From Emydura subglobosa (taxonomy: Eukaryota > Chordata > Testudines > Chelidae): DNA of 64,000 bases. Each line of letters begins with the position of its first letter. The first letter of the stretch is position 1. Of the stretch, positions 21,691 to 33,603 are shown piece by piece. The position numbers and the translations under genes are program-made. The DNA is taken from positions 40,887,943 through 40,951,942 of the forward strand of contig ML679966.1 in NCBI GenBank assembly GCA_007922225.1, read 5' to 3'. Under the pieces are notes generated by a model, which was given only the letters and a program-made list of their open reading frames with translations, did not search any database and was not told the origin of the DNA.

Positions 21691-22570
21691 TGTGTGCAGT
21701 TCTGGTCTCCCATGTTTAAGAAAGATTAATTTAAACTGGAACAGGTGCAGAGAAGGGCTACTAGAATGATCTGAGGAATGGAAAACCTGTCTTACGAGAG
21801 GAGACTCAAAGAGCTTGGCTTGTTTAGCCTAACCAAAAGAAGGCTGAGGAGAGATACGATTGGTCTCTATAAATACATCAAAGGGATAAATACAAGGGAG
21901 GGAGAGGAGTTATTTAAATTCTGTGCCAATGTGGACAAAAGAACTAATGGATATAAACTGGCCATCAGGAAGTTTAGACTTGAAATTAGATGAAGGTTTC
22001 TAACTATCAGAGAAGTTAAATTCTAGAACAGCCTTCCACGGGGAACAGTGGGGGCAAAAAACCTAGCTGGCTTCAAGAATGAGCTTGATAAGTTTACGGA
22101 AGGGCTGGTATGATGGGCCAGCCTAATTTTGGCAATTGACTGATCTTTGACAACTAGCGGTAAATATGCCCAATGGCCTGTGACGGGATGGTAGATGGGG
22201 TGGGGTCTGAGTTACTACAGATAATTATTTCCAGCTGTCTGGCTGGTGAGTCTTGTTTACATGTTCAAGGTTCAACTGATCACCATATTTGGGGTCGGGA
22301 AGGAATTTCCCCCCAGGGCAGATTGGCAGAGGACCTGGGGGTTTTCCACCTTCCTTTGCAGTATGGGGCCTGGGTCACTTGCTGGTGGATTCTCTTTCCC
22401 TTGAAGTCTTTAAGCCATTATTTGAGGACTTTAATAACTCAGTTATAGGTTAGGGGTTTATTACAGGAGTGGGTGGTTGGAGTTCGGTGGCCTGTGTTGT
22501 TCAAGAGGTCAGACTAGATGATCATAATGGTCCCTTCTGACCTTAAAGTCTATGAGTCTCTGAGTCTCTC
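21691..22570 (+). mobile_element. CR1 LINE, 3' end with long 3' UTR
   Basis: It opens in mid ORF2 (CAGTTCTGGTCTCCCATGTT), passes RLKELGLFSLTKRRL (21802-21846) with an intact 71-codon stretch (21778-21993), and ends in a classic CR1 UTR including CATATTTGGGGTCGGGAAGG (22282-22301) and AGACTAGATGATCATAATGG (22510-22529). The terminus TCTATGAGTCTCTGAGTCTC is the short repeated CR1 end. 5'-truncated; no catalytic domain left. Confidence 0.9.
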
Positions 22571-23039
22571 TAGCTGTTATACAGCATGTGAATGCAAAGC
22601 CCAATATAAAGATCATTACTATTATAACATGGCAGGGGTGTGATAATTAAAAAGAATTTCAGGACAAACACCTTATTTTTCACTTCACCTCTTTTAAAAT
22701 CCATCATTTCCTGGAGTATAGTAAGAGCGGTGGAAACAATTAATTGTGGTCTTAAGAGATGTGCCAATATAGAGCTGTAAAAAAACCTCATAGCTACATT
22801 TATGTAATGCTTAGGATATGATAAAAATGAGGAAACTGCAATTCAGAGTTATAGCTGTCACTCTGGGTAAGATAACCCTGTAGAGGAAATACTTGTGTAA
22901 CGGACTGGAGACGTTGCAACATTCCCCTTGTAGAATTTCTCTGGCATCATTCCCTTGGGGGAATGGAATTTGTTTCCTATCATGGCACAAATGGGTGAGT
23001 GATCCTCTAAAACTAACAGATCCCATGAATTCCACAAAG
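22571..23039. other. No gene or repeat recognised
   Basis: AT-rich text with overlapping 70-90 codon ORFs on both strands that do not resemble proteins. Confidence 0.35.
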
Positions 23040-23290
23040 GCCCTCCACTGTAGTTTCCCTGCTCACTGTTTGTCTTTGTTTTGTGTTTGTGCATCACCTA
23101 GCACAACGGGGTCCCGGTCTATGATTGGGGTTCTAGGTGCTACAGTAATACAAATGATAAATAAATAACAACACACATGTAAAAAAACAAACAGTCCATG
23201 CCCCAAAGAGCTTGCAGTCTAAGCATATGACAGGATTAGGTCATAGGTAGAAGTAACAAACAAAAGAGGGGAGAGCAAAGTAAGAGGGGC
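23040..23290 (+). repeat. Old LINE/SINE 3' tail (L3/CR1-like)
   Basis: GTGCATCACCTAGCACAACG, GGGTCCCGGTCTATGATTGG, GGTTCTAGGTGCTACAGTAA, TACAAATGATAAATAAATAA and then CCCCAAAGAGCTTGCAGTCT give the full order of this widespread amniote tail. It is the best preserved copy in the window. Confidence 0.6.
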
Positions 23291-25079
23291 ACTATACCTC
23301 TCTTTTCTCCTGTTACAAGTTATTAGAAACGTCCATTGATGATCTGGGCTCTCACAAACGTGTACTTTATTAGCTGAATAACTGCAGCAGAACTTACAAT
23401 TCAAACTCCTTGTGGTTAAATTTCTCTTTTTTATCTGCTCAACTGGATATTGCTTTTTCCATAATGGATGCTCAGCAGTATTATAGTTCATAGTTGTCTG
23501 AAGCAAATGAAAAAGATTACGAATATGGCAAAGCAATGAACATCTCTCTTGGCTCTAACAGCTTTTTAACACTTCAGACATGAGAGGGAGAAGACTGATG
23601 TTTCATTTCCACCTTTGACACAGTAAAGTTATGGCACTCTTGTAGGAATTCCGAACTTCTCTTTAGAATACATATTATTTTCCTGAGCTTTACCTGAAAA
23701 TCAAGAAAAACATTCTGTGGCACATCTGATCTTACAAAAATAGGTAATGAATAATGAGTGAATTTTACAAGGAGAACACTTTTAAAACTTATAAAATCCT
23801 CTTCTAACATTATTTCGATTTTTATTTCTGAAAGTGCCACCCACAGTTTATTCTCTTTGTATTATCAGAAAGGTTGAAAATATTGGAGGCTGGTAAGTAG
23901 TTCTACAGATCTAATGAGTAGAAGCTCTTCTGCCTGCCTAAAACAAAAGAACACATCATGCTAGATTTATCTTTTGTGTAAAAGTGTACTCATTAAGGTG
24001 TACTTTATTGAAATGACAGTTCTATGGAATCGTGTTCCTGTTTTAGAAAACATGCTACATTTACATCATTCTCTATTAAAGTGCTTCTTTGGTGAAAATT
24101 ATGCATGTGAAAATTAAAGGAGTGGGAACACTTGATACTTCTGGTTTTAACCCAGGGAGCTTTTTCCAGTGCCTGAAGCCATAAAACTGTGGGATGTGGT
24201 CATATCCTAAACAGGATTTGGACTAATCAAAACATGAATTTGGAACTTGCAAGGAAATCTCAGTTGGTGCAGAAAATGCTGCTGGTGATTCAGTAGGTGG
24301 CACTCTTCCCTCTGATTTTACTACTGAACCAACCTCAGCATCAAGTTAGAGAGCATTGTGCTGCTAGTAGTGCTGGCTTCTGGATGAAGCATCGAACAAA
24401 AACTTGAGAAATCCCAAGACACTTTCACAACAGTAGGATGAAAAGAGTCATGGGAAGAGTCCAGCTTTCTATCTCAGTTATTATAAAATTGCTGTCACCT
24501 ACAGCCCAGCCAGCTCATGTACTGTCCTTGGTTCTTAGGCATCTCCCTTGTGTGCACCAATGTCAGCCCTAGGTAACATCTTCTGGGAGATGACCACCTC
24601 AAGTCCATGCTCCTTTAACTAAGACTTAATCCAAATAGGGATTAAGGTTCCAAATGTCCTATACCCTTCAGTATCTCTCCTTAGCGGTCGAGATATTTTG
24701 TCCTTTTTGGGGGATGAACAGGGTGAAATTACCCATACAATGGAAGTCTACTTAAAACAAGATTTATTAAAAAATAGACAGGAAATCAGTTTTAAATAAT
24801 ACTGAATAAGATGTATAATATTCAATTTAATGAGCACCTAATCAAGTATGCTTCCCGTAGCTCTGTTACAGAAGTTAGATTTCCTTTTCTTTCATCTTTT
24901 GAAATTAATCCATTTCCTGACTCTCTGCTGTCACCTCTCCCACCAAAGTCTCAGGTTTGTCCCAGTCTCTTTAATCCCATTAGGAAGACGATCTCCCAGG
25001 GTGTTAGAGTCCATCAGATCAGGGAGAGGTTGCACCAACAGTTCCACACATGAATGTTGGTTGTGTGTACTGTCTACAG
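23291..25079. other. No gene; old dispersed-repeat traces
   Basis: At 24290-24480, 'CAGTAGGTGGCACTCTTCCC' followed by 'GCTGGCTTCTGGATGAAGCA' and 'CAAGACACTTTCACAACAGT' resembles an old amniote repeat also glimpsed at 48320-48420. ORFs at 24811-25152 overlap on both strands and are not protein-like. Confidence 0.4.
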
Positions 25080-25195
25080 CAGTGGTTCTCAACCTATTTA
25101 CCATTGTGGGCCGCATATGCAGCTCTCTGTGAGTTATGTGGGCTGCATCCACACAATATATATACTAGCTGAACGGCCCTGAGGATGTCACATGG
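25080..25195 (+). mobile_element. hAT (Charlie-type) left end
   Basis: CAGTGGTTCTCAACC is the classic Charlie-type hAT terminus, followed by GTGGGCCGCATATGCAGCTC. No right terminal repeat follows in the expected range, so the copy is cut at the right and its end is approximate. Confidence 0.65.
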
Positions 25196-25698
25196 TCTGC
25201 AGCTGTGTGCATGTTGCGTACAACTGGTCTGGAAGAAGTGAAATAGCCTGTGTTCCCCAGACAATGGCTATTATATCCTCATTCAGGTCTTCTACCCCTG
25301 ACTAGCTCTGGAAGGTTTCTTTCTCCAATCCAACTCTTCCCTCTTCTCCCACACCTTTAGTCCTATAGGTTCACTTTATAGATGTCTGTAACCATTTGCG
25401 CCCTCCCAATCTACGGAAGTTGATAGTTGGGGGTGAACTAACATCTTTCATATTTTCCCCCTTTAATCTAGCAGATAGCTTCTTGTTTGCTGCCTCAGCT
25501 CCATCCCATATATTTTTGTCTGGGTTTTGAAAATAAACTTAGATTTCCATAACTCATTTTTATGGTAATTTGGCTCCATATGAAATATAATTTATGGGCA
25601 GATTCCAGCCTCTTCGCCTTTGCTGTCTTTGGTGTGGTATGAGTGTCTGTTTGTGGCAGGGACCCAGATCTCCTGAAACCCAGTTCAATGCCTTAACC

Positions 25699-25897
25699 AA
25701 TGGGTTTTTAATTCTTTTCTGTACTGCAATCCCATTTTCCATACCAGGATCACTTGCAATGGTCCCTTCCACCTAGGTGGGAGTTAGCAGGGACCGCCTT
25801 CCCTTTTACAATAGGGGAGACAAGGGTGGTTGTGACTCTGATGCTTGTTTGTGACCCCCTTCTTGGGGGTTGCTGTGCCCCAGTTTGAAAGCCCCAG
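25699..25897. mobile_element. Short hAT remnant with near-perfect 8-bp duplication
   Basis: The flanks CCTTAACC (25691-25698) and TCTTAACC (25898-25905) agree in 7 of 8 bases. The right end GTTTGAAAGCCCCAG and left end AATGGGTTTTTAA are a decayed inverted pair of the 'CAGGGGTTTTCAAAC' kind. No coding remnant. Confidence 0.6.
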
Positions 25898-25958
25898 TCT
25901 TAACCACAAGTTTATCCTCCCTAATGCCAGACCATCCCCCTGACACTGGAAATTCTAT

Positions 25959-27250
25959 TCTCCTTTAAGTGATGGTCCCTAGATGTATTCCAAATGCGGG
26001 TGGGCATGTGCGCTATGCACTGGAGGCAGAAGTTTTCAGTAGCAGTATCTGCTGACCTGCATGTACATCATACGTTGCCCTGTGCTTCAGGGGAGGTTAT
26101 AAGAGGCCATGCAGGGTAACATTCCTTCAGCTCCCTCTTACTGCTATATGGTTGGAGTCAGAATACTCTTTCTTCTCTGCTGGTAGTCTGACTATGAGAA
26201 TGCTTTGTCCATTGTATACAGTTAGCTAATTTAGTTTTTCTTCACTCTGTAGGTAGTTTATAGTTAGCTGACCTTGCCCCGCTTGGGGTCTGCCCCAACT
26301 TCATGGGGGACTATGCCCCATGTTTTGGGGTTCAAAAACTGTGCATCGTGCCCTTGCTCATTCTCAGTGAGTGACGAGCACCACTGCTGCTTGTACTGCT
26401 TGTGGGAAGCATTTCTTGCTCAAAATCTGCAAGTCCTTTGCCCCATGGACCCACAAGACTTGGATTTTGCGACTCCAGAAGTCCCTCATGGAGGAGACTC
26501 TCTGGCCACACGCGGAGTTCAATCTGGGACCGATGGAAATAACAATGCTCTGCCTTTCACTGGCGGTGAGTGCCCCACTGACCAACTCTCGTCCAGATCT
26601 GAAGGTACCACTGGCGCAGGACAAATCAAAGTGAGTGGTCGTAAGCACTCTCGTAGGCATTGTAGCAAGTCCCAGTTGCAAACTGCTAAGCACAATGTTT
26701 CATCCTCAAGCTGTGCCACGTTGGGTGAGAGGTTACACGCAGACCGTACTATCTCCTAACCTCGCCCTTGCAGAAGGTAAAGCTAAAAGTAAGATGGAGG
26801 CACCAATACTGCTGACTGTCGCACCAGCCATGCAAAGAGACAGCCTTCCGCAGCATGCACCCCCATCATGATTGGAGTGCTCACACTCCACACTGCAAAT
26901 GCATCCCTGGATACTGGGGCACATTGAACCTCTGCTTTCAACAGTGCACCTAGACCTGCCATATCTGTCTTCTTCATCGCTCTTGGTACCACAGCCCCTA
27001 CTCCGATGGACACACCGCTCCTCTTGGGACAGAGACCACACCAGATGGTTACGCACAGACTGCCTGCACCAATGAGTCCCTGGTAGTGGAGGTCTCTTCA
27101 GACACAGATGGCTATCCAGCAGGGGAACCATAATTCTCTCCTGTGTCCTGGCACAGCCTGGACTTCTGGGTGTGGCTGCTGCACCAGGCAGGGCATGCTC
27201 CTGCACCACTGATTGTTGTGATACCTCAGAGGGTCAAGATTTCAATAGAC
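25959..27250 (+). mobile_element. DIRS-like retroelement, 5' part
   Basis: DIRS elements use a tyrosine recombinase and have inverted rather than direct terminal repeats. The left text AAGTGATGGTCCCTAGATGT then GTGGGCATGTGCGCTATGCA then GGCAGAAGTTTTCAGTAGCA matches the terminal repeat style of reptilian DIRS elements I recall. It leads into an ORF with a gag-like cysteine cluster. Downstream to about 27250 the text keeps the CA-rich, serine/proline-coding character, with stops. Neither reverse transcriptase, RNase H nor recombinase parts are present, and no right terminal repeat is seen. Class is probable, boundaries approximate. Confidence 0.5.
26274..26759 (+). pseudogene. Gag-like ORF of the DIRS-like element, degraded
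   Basis: A 161-codon frame opens near the expected gag start. Residues 20-43 carry a Cys/His cluster (F20-K-N-C23-A-S-C26, D34-E-H36-H-C38-C39-L-Y-C42-L) that resembles the N-terminal 'F..C..C......D.H..C..CLG' block of DIRS gag proteins. Further on, GRKHSRRHCSKSQ is a basic stretch like the R/S/K-rich part of the same proteins. The frame is short against several hundred residues in intact copies, the later Cys spacing is lost, and the following frame has stops. A host zinc-knuckle exon is a less likely reading, since no splice sites fit. Confidence 0.45.
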
Positions 27251-30200
27251 TCCATCTGCCGATGTCTGAAGATACTCAGAAGAGATTTTTTTTTTTAAAG
27301 TCAGTCATTTTGGATATGGAAGAATAATTCTGTGGTTTCAATGTGTTCTGGGTATTTGTTCCCTGTCAATTTTCCCCAAACTTTTATGCCTGCATTTGCC
27401 TACCTCTAAATAATTCAGCCCAAGTTTTCAATGGTGATTATGGGTACCTCCATTTTTGGCTACTCAGCTTAAGACACCTGATTATTCAGGAAGTTCTGAG
27501 CACTACCCTCTGAAGGTGCCTCACATAGGGCATCCAAACACTGAGGCACCCACTATTGCTAAAAGGTAGCTTTTGAAAAATTAGATCGCTATTCACAGGC
27601 TGCCCTTGTTAAGATGCCACCTAACAATGAGTGATGGAGTGCTGGGAAGATGGAGGAAAAATTGATCATTGTGGGCCATTTTCTGTCACTCTGACTCGCA
27701 TTGTGTGTTTACCTTGATCTGTGAGTTGTCCCAATGGATACTACTCATGAGTAAGGCTAGTGTGTGTTGTGGCAGTACATCCATCATAGAATATGCTGGA
27801 GACATTGTCCTAAATGCTCTAGGAGGAACCTCAGCATGATACTTAGGTACAGAAAAATAATATTTTCAGCCACTGAGTAGCTTCAACAGCGATAAAGTTA
27901 TTGTTGAGGTAGCATCCGTTTTTCGTGGATTACCTTTTCATCACTTGCACATCTCCCTGGACTAGTCATTCAAACTATTGAGATTCCACAACTGACTGCA
28001 GAATAAATTGAGGTAAGTCAAAGGCAGACTGCAATGTCATCACCAAGAGTTATCTGTCACCTTACTCAGAATGACCATTGTTTAATAAAATGTTCACATC
28101 AGACTGCCTTGCTACATCACATAAAGTAACCACATCCCCTTCACCCCTCCCAGACAAAAGGTTCAGCACATCCAGGACAGGTTGGAAAATGGAAATGGAA
28201 TTCTTAGCAAACTTTGGAGTTCTGTAAGGATCAAGAAAATTATTTGAATCTGTATCTGGTTCTGAGATTTTAGAAATCTGTCTCTCATAATCCACCACTT
28301 CTAACAGGATTTTGCTCTTTGGTGGTGGCCATGGTAATAAGTCTAGAATCAGAGACAGGAGAATCCTGAAGGCCTCATGAAGAATTTGGCCCACTGCAGT
28401 ATAACTAGTATATCAGAAGACCAGCATCACCAAGAGACTCAGGAGTGATTGGATTATGCGTTGTATGGAATAATGAATACTCCATGTGACTTTTGTTAAC
28501 AACAGTTTTCACTTCGCAGGGATCAATACCTTGTGAAGAACACTGTCTTCACCCCCAGAAAAATATCTGAAAATCTGAGAGCTGACAGACATCTATTTTT
28601 TTTTTTTCTTTTTTTCTTTTTCTTTTTTTTTTTTTACTGGAGAATCAAGGCATTATGGAACTTATTTGGGCTGCAGGATGTCCTTTAGGACCTTTATCCC
28701 TGGATGTGGCCTGTCTCAGGAAATTATCTAAGAGGGAATAAATATAATTAGAAAATCCATGTGAGCACCCAAGGTGCTGTGGCAAGGTCATATGGTATAG
28801 TTCTGTAGTGGAAATTGTAACAACAAGAAAAGCAAAGAAACCTGCTGCAGGATGAGCTGATTCTGATAGTCATATGTCTCCTTGAGATTTATAGTGGAAA
28901 GGGAATGCCCTTTAAAGGATTCACTGCCTTTTCTCTAGACCACCCATATCTTCCTGTTTGTAGAGAACTCATCAAGATCAGCTTCCTGTGAGTTCCTGGA
29001 TCCCTATACCCCTCCAGTGAGGTCCCATGTAGTATGGGAAAATTATATATAGGAAAATTAATACATTTATCTAAAACAGCTGATTGTAGAAGATTTAATG
29101 GCATGTTGTAATTCACTAGTGTGATTTGAGAATGAAGTAGCAGACATTACAATCTATTTATGATTAGCAGAATACTTCAGTGAGTGAATTACAGACTTCT
29201 ATTTGCTGCTTGGTTATATATTATTTATTTTCATTCATAATAAATATATAGTACCAAATTTATAGCAGCTGTCCAGAGAAATGTTCTGTTTTTCAAGCAT
29301 GTGATGTTAATGAGTTTCAGTTTTGTTACCATCTCTATGTATTTGTCTTAGATTTATGATTAAAGGCTGCGGAGGGCCTGAGTGGAGATCAGGTAAGCTG
29401 AAGCTGCCTGGTTTGAGTTACTAAATCATCAAAATTGATTCACTTTACAGGAATAGGAAATATTGTCCCTGCCCCTTTATCTTCCCCCAATGCAATGGGC
29501 AGGGATAGTAAGTCTATGTGCTTGAGTGTGCACAGAGACTGCTGCTTTCTAGTGTCCTCTTTGGGTACAATTCATCCCAAAGGATAGGGGGAATGGCAGG
29601 GAGGTGTCATAATCATTCTTTTATCACATTGAGGAAATGTAATGGGAATGAGGGAGTCTCATGGAGGAATAGTGCTCCTGAAGTTCTTGCTGGTGTGGTG
29701 TGACTCCATGCTAAAAACTACAACTTGATTTGGAGATGCTGCAGCCACAGAAATTCCCACAATGGACCTGAATCTGCATATCTTCCTCAGCTGAAACACC
29801 CATTCTGGATCAGGCCCTAAACAAAGACTAGACTATGTTATAAAGTTCCTGATGTAAGCTGTATTCCCTGATGATGAATTATTATTTATTTAAACTTAAG
29901 CTGTTAAGTGCAGACTGTGTGCATTAGCTACAAAGGCATCAAGATTTTTTCAGGTAAGAAAAAATGCACTAGAAGACCCAGAAGAAGTGTTAGTTTAGAA
30001 CATTTTCTCTGTCTCTTTTCCCTCCATTTATATGGTGTTGATTATAGACATCTGACTAATGTGAGTTAGAGTTTGTGAATCTTGCAGAAGAGGTAGGTCT
30101 TGAGGAAAAAGCTGAATGAAGAGATGGAAGAAGCCTGGGTCAAATGTTCATGTTCAGCAGGCAACATGGAAAAGGTACAAAAACGGGAGTGAAAAAAATG

Positions 30201-31260
30201 AAGAGCGTTATGGACCTGATGTTATTGGAACCCAGAGGGTAAGGAAGGACATGATAAGAAAAAAGATCTGTAATGTAAGCTGGAGCAAAAATGTTCATAG
30301 TCTGGACAGCAACATCAAGAAGCTTACATTTCACATGATGGACAAGTGGCGGGATTCAAAGAGTGAAGAGACATGATCTGGTTTAACAAGACAGATAATC
30401 TTAGCAACTGCATTGTGGACAGACTGCCATGGAGGATTAATGTCATACCTAAACATTCAAAAATTATGAGCTAGACCTCCAAAACCCATGACATAAAAAA
30501 ATAGGTTCTTTTTATTTGCCTTCTGAGTTTTGAGACATTAAGAGTACCATGTTTTCAAGCTGTCTTCATTGTTCTTAGATGGTTGTGAGCTTCCTTTGTA
30601 TCACAGAGCAGCTACACAAAAAAGAGGGTAAATGGCCACACCACCTTTTCCAGACCATGAATTCTGAAGGGAGCTTGAACCAGAGGTGTCCCATGTGTAA
30701 TGCAAAGGGTCTGAGGGAAATAAAAGGGCAGAGAGTGTGTTTAAGCTATTTGATCTGTCTGTGTAATGTGTGAGTTCTGTAGAGAGGGACCCAAGGCAGC
30801 TGCTTCTTGGAACAAGACAGTTGGGCTTCACTTGAAATTTCTGCGGAAGAGAATTAATTGTGTGCAAGGAAATATGCCTCATGTACATTCTGTAAGTAAA
30901 CAAATTACACTAAGAAAAGGTCAGACTGCATTATAAAGTTTTGTTCCAAATTGGAAACTGACCTGCCAGACCCACAAATTTGCTTCCACTTAGAAAAAAG
31001 GGCAACAGAATTTTTATTATTTAGCACGTCTCCTAGATGCTAGAGGAAATTGAATTTATTCAGACTAAACATAGAGTGAAGATTTGCTTCTTTGACATTC
31101 AGAGGACTTTCTACAAATCTAACTGAATTTTCCTTTCACAAGTCATAAAGCATGTCCTAAAAGGGAAAGCTTAAAACACAGACACAAGAGATAAAAAACC
31201 GCATTCAGCTAACTTATACTGCAGTAAATCTGGAGTAGCTCTATTGATGTTAGCAACCAA
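27251..31260. other. No gene; poly-T tract and faint old repeats
   Basis: T/C-rich tract at 28596-28635 (mostly T with three single C breaks). The stretch 30080-30430 ('GAAGAGGTAGGTCTTGAGGA' ... 'ACATGATCTGGTTTAACAAG') resembles an old LINE-derived text also hinted at 18185-18300, but too decayed to name. ORFs of 60-110 codons here show no protein-like features. Confidence 0.4.
28596..28635. repeat. T-rich simple repeat
   Basis: Forty bases of T with isolated C. It is not preceded by a recognisable antisense retroelement. Confidence 0.85.
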
Positions 31261-31525
31261 GGGCTTGTCCCACATGGTGGATAATATGTTGTACAGAGGT
31301 GTGATATGTAAAGTGCACTAACGTGTTGTGAATTAATTGGTCTGTGTAAACTCTGGTGGTGTGCTTTAATGTGATGCTGTTTGAAACAACACTACCTTAA
31401 AGCACGCTAGAGAACTTTTTAGTGCACACCAGCAGGGTCTACATGGACCAATTAATACACAACATGTTAGCATGCTTTAGAAATCACACCCCTGTAGCGC
31501 ATTACACCACCATATACGTAAGCCC
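31261..31525. mobile_element. Palindromic MITE, Harbinger-like, CAA duplication
   Basis: Ends are GGGCTTGT and GTAAGCCC with further pairing of CACATGGTGG against CCACCATAT. Flanks are CAA on both sides (31258-31260 and 31526-31528). The interior is a long imperfect palindrome: GTGTTGTGAATTAATTGGTC pairs with GGACCAATTAATACACAACA. A 3-bp duplication close to TAA suggests PIF/Harbinger, but the terminal repeat differs from that at 7654 except for the CTTGTC.ACA part. Confidence 0.6.
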
Positions 31526-33603
31526 CAAGAGTCATAGAATCTGCCATTAAGATATTCAGAGGAACCAGCGTATTTTGGATTTCTTCTTAAAGTATAAAAA
31601 TTCAGGCTTTGCTAGCAACCATATTCAAGTGTTATAGTCACTTTTTACAGCTGCAGTTCACTGTGTGTGTGTGTACATGCACGTGCACTCAGGTGGGTAT
31701 ATGTGCATGTATTATGAAGGGATTGGTAACAATTCGAGTTTAATTTGCTGCAGATTTGCACTAAAATTAGGACTAGATTCTTTTTGTTTCATACTTTAAC
31801 TACTGAATTTAGTCTTTACATTTGGAACAATAACTTTTCATAAGATAATTGAATATTCCATGAGATTTTTAGTAAAATATTTGCTAACTGTTAAAGAAAA
31901 CATAAAAGTTTTTAAAATATTTTGCCCTGGGTCCCTCTAACTTGAAAAGAAAAACAACCCCAGACACATTCCCCACACCTGCCAAACTTTCAAGACATAT
32001 TTGGACAATATCTAACACTCAGGTTACTTTAACACATTTGAAATTAAATGCACAGAGTTACTCCTTTTATTCAGAATTAGTGTTTTGAACTACACAAAGC
32101 TTAGTTATCAGCAGTGCTAAGATTCATCAGCTGCTTCTGTTTACAATGAAAAACAAAAGTGAACATTTAAAAAAATGTTTTCCACTGAAATTTTGTTTTC
32201 CTTAAAATGTCCTTACCAGGTCTCTCCTGGACTCACCAGCTACACACATACCTTTAGTGAGCCAGGGAGGCTGGCTGGACTGCAGGAAGGCCTGGAGGTG
32301 GCCTCAGGGGGGCCAAGGAGATGAACAGATGTGAGGAGGTGGGCAGGCAGAGAGTGAGGGGCGTGAGGGGCACTACAGGTTGAATAGGGATTTACTGATA
32401 GCAGGTAAACGGAGGGAATGCAGAGCGGGAAGAGGCTTGTGGGGATGTACCTGGGGCTGGGAGGAGCCCAGGGTCTGTAAAATCCTTTTCCCGCACAGCA
32501 GGGAAATCCTTAGCTGCCCCATTAGGGAATCTATAACCCCCCTTTGAGCTCCTTGAACAGTGCAGAGGGGACTTAGTCACACCCAAGGCCAGACTCTTAT
32601 TAAGTGAGTGCCAAAGAGAAAAGAGAGAAAGAGACTTTGTTTTCAGTTCATCTGTCTTCCATGGTCCTATTCTCCATCCTGTCGTTAGAAGATGAAAAGA
32701 GGCTGTACTTTGTCTGGACAGCCCAAGTGGTTCCTTTTTATTTTTTTAACATATGCAGGATTATATATGGGACTTTGACTCTTTTTGAGGGTATTTCATC
32801 ACTCTGTTTCAGGGGATAATAAAGATTAGAATTGGAATTTTATCTAACTCAAGCACCTGGGAGGGAATTTCCACTAAGGGCTTGATCCTGCACCCACTCA
32901 AGTCAAGGGGAATCTTTCCATTGACTTGAATGGGAGAAGGATCAAGCACTAAAGGAACTTTCCCTTTTGCATAATGGATATAGAATTGCTAAGTGCCCAA
33001 ACACACACTGTAATCCTGAATACTTGAAAGGCCAGAATTCCCACCGTTCTGCCTGGTTTTAACTAGTTATTTCTCATGATGGTGAGTTAACAGGATACAA
33101 AAACTGTCAATAAGGGAACAGAGAATAATGGATTCTCTTTGGGGGAACTTTATTCTGGAACTAAATTAGAAATTACTGGACCATTAGGGGACAAAATCTA
33201 TGGCAAACTACTTATAAAAAGACAAGATTCTTTAAACTAAACTAGTTTCTTCAGTAGTTTTTTCACATTCTTCCCCAGTTCATCAACCATTTGCTGTGAT
33301 AACTTGTAGTACGTTCTGTTTTGTTCTGTTTAAGTCGATGTCCGGCTAACCTGCTGTTTAGGCATATTTTAGTATCTTACATTCTTCACTTAGTTCTGTT
33401 TTATTTTTTCACGTCACATATTTATTAAGTCCAAGCCACTGGCAACTGAAGTTCCAGAGCATGATATAAAATGACGGGGCTGAATAAGAATGGTGGTTCA
33501 GTCAGCATATCTGGCAGCTGGGGGTGATGGAATTTATTTTAAAAATGAAGTTCTTTTTAATTAAAGTTACTCTATTTTTTTTTTTAATTTCTTGACATAA
33601 AGA
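31526..33603. other. No gene; GC-rich patch and short palindrome
   Basis: At 32240-32600 base composition rises sharply in G and C, with GGAGG/GGGAGG clusters; origin unknown. At 31668-31720 a TG-rich stretch. ORFs are below 75 codons and not protein-like. Confidence 0.4.
32880..32955. repeat. Short palindromic MITE
   Basis: GGGCTTGATCCTGCACCCAC with ACTCAAGTCAAGGGGAATC pairs with CCATTGACTTGAATGGGAGA then AGGATCAAGCAC, a nearly complete palindrome of about 70 bp. Confidence 0.65.

Noticed and set aside
26733..27209. 158-codon minus-strand ORF opposite the DIRS-like element
   Set aside because: It lies antisense to the gag-like region, and its Cys/Ser/Arg content mirrors the sense composition. 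No family recognised.
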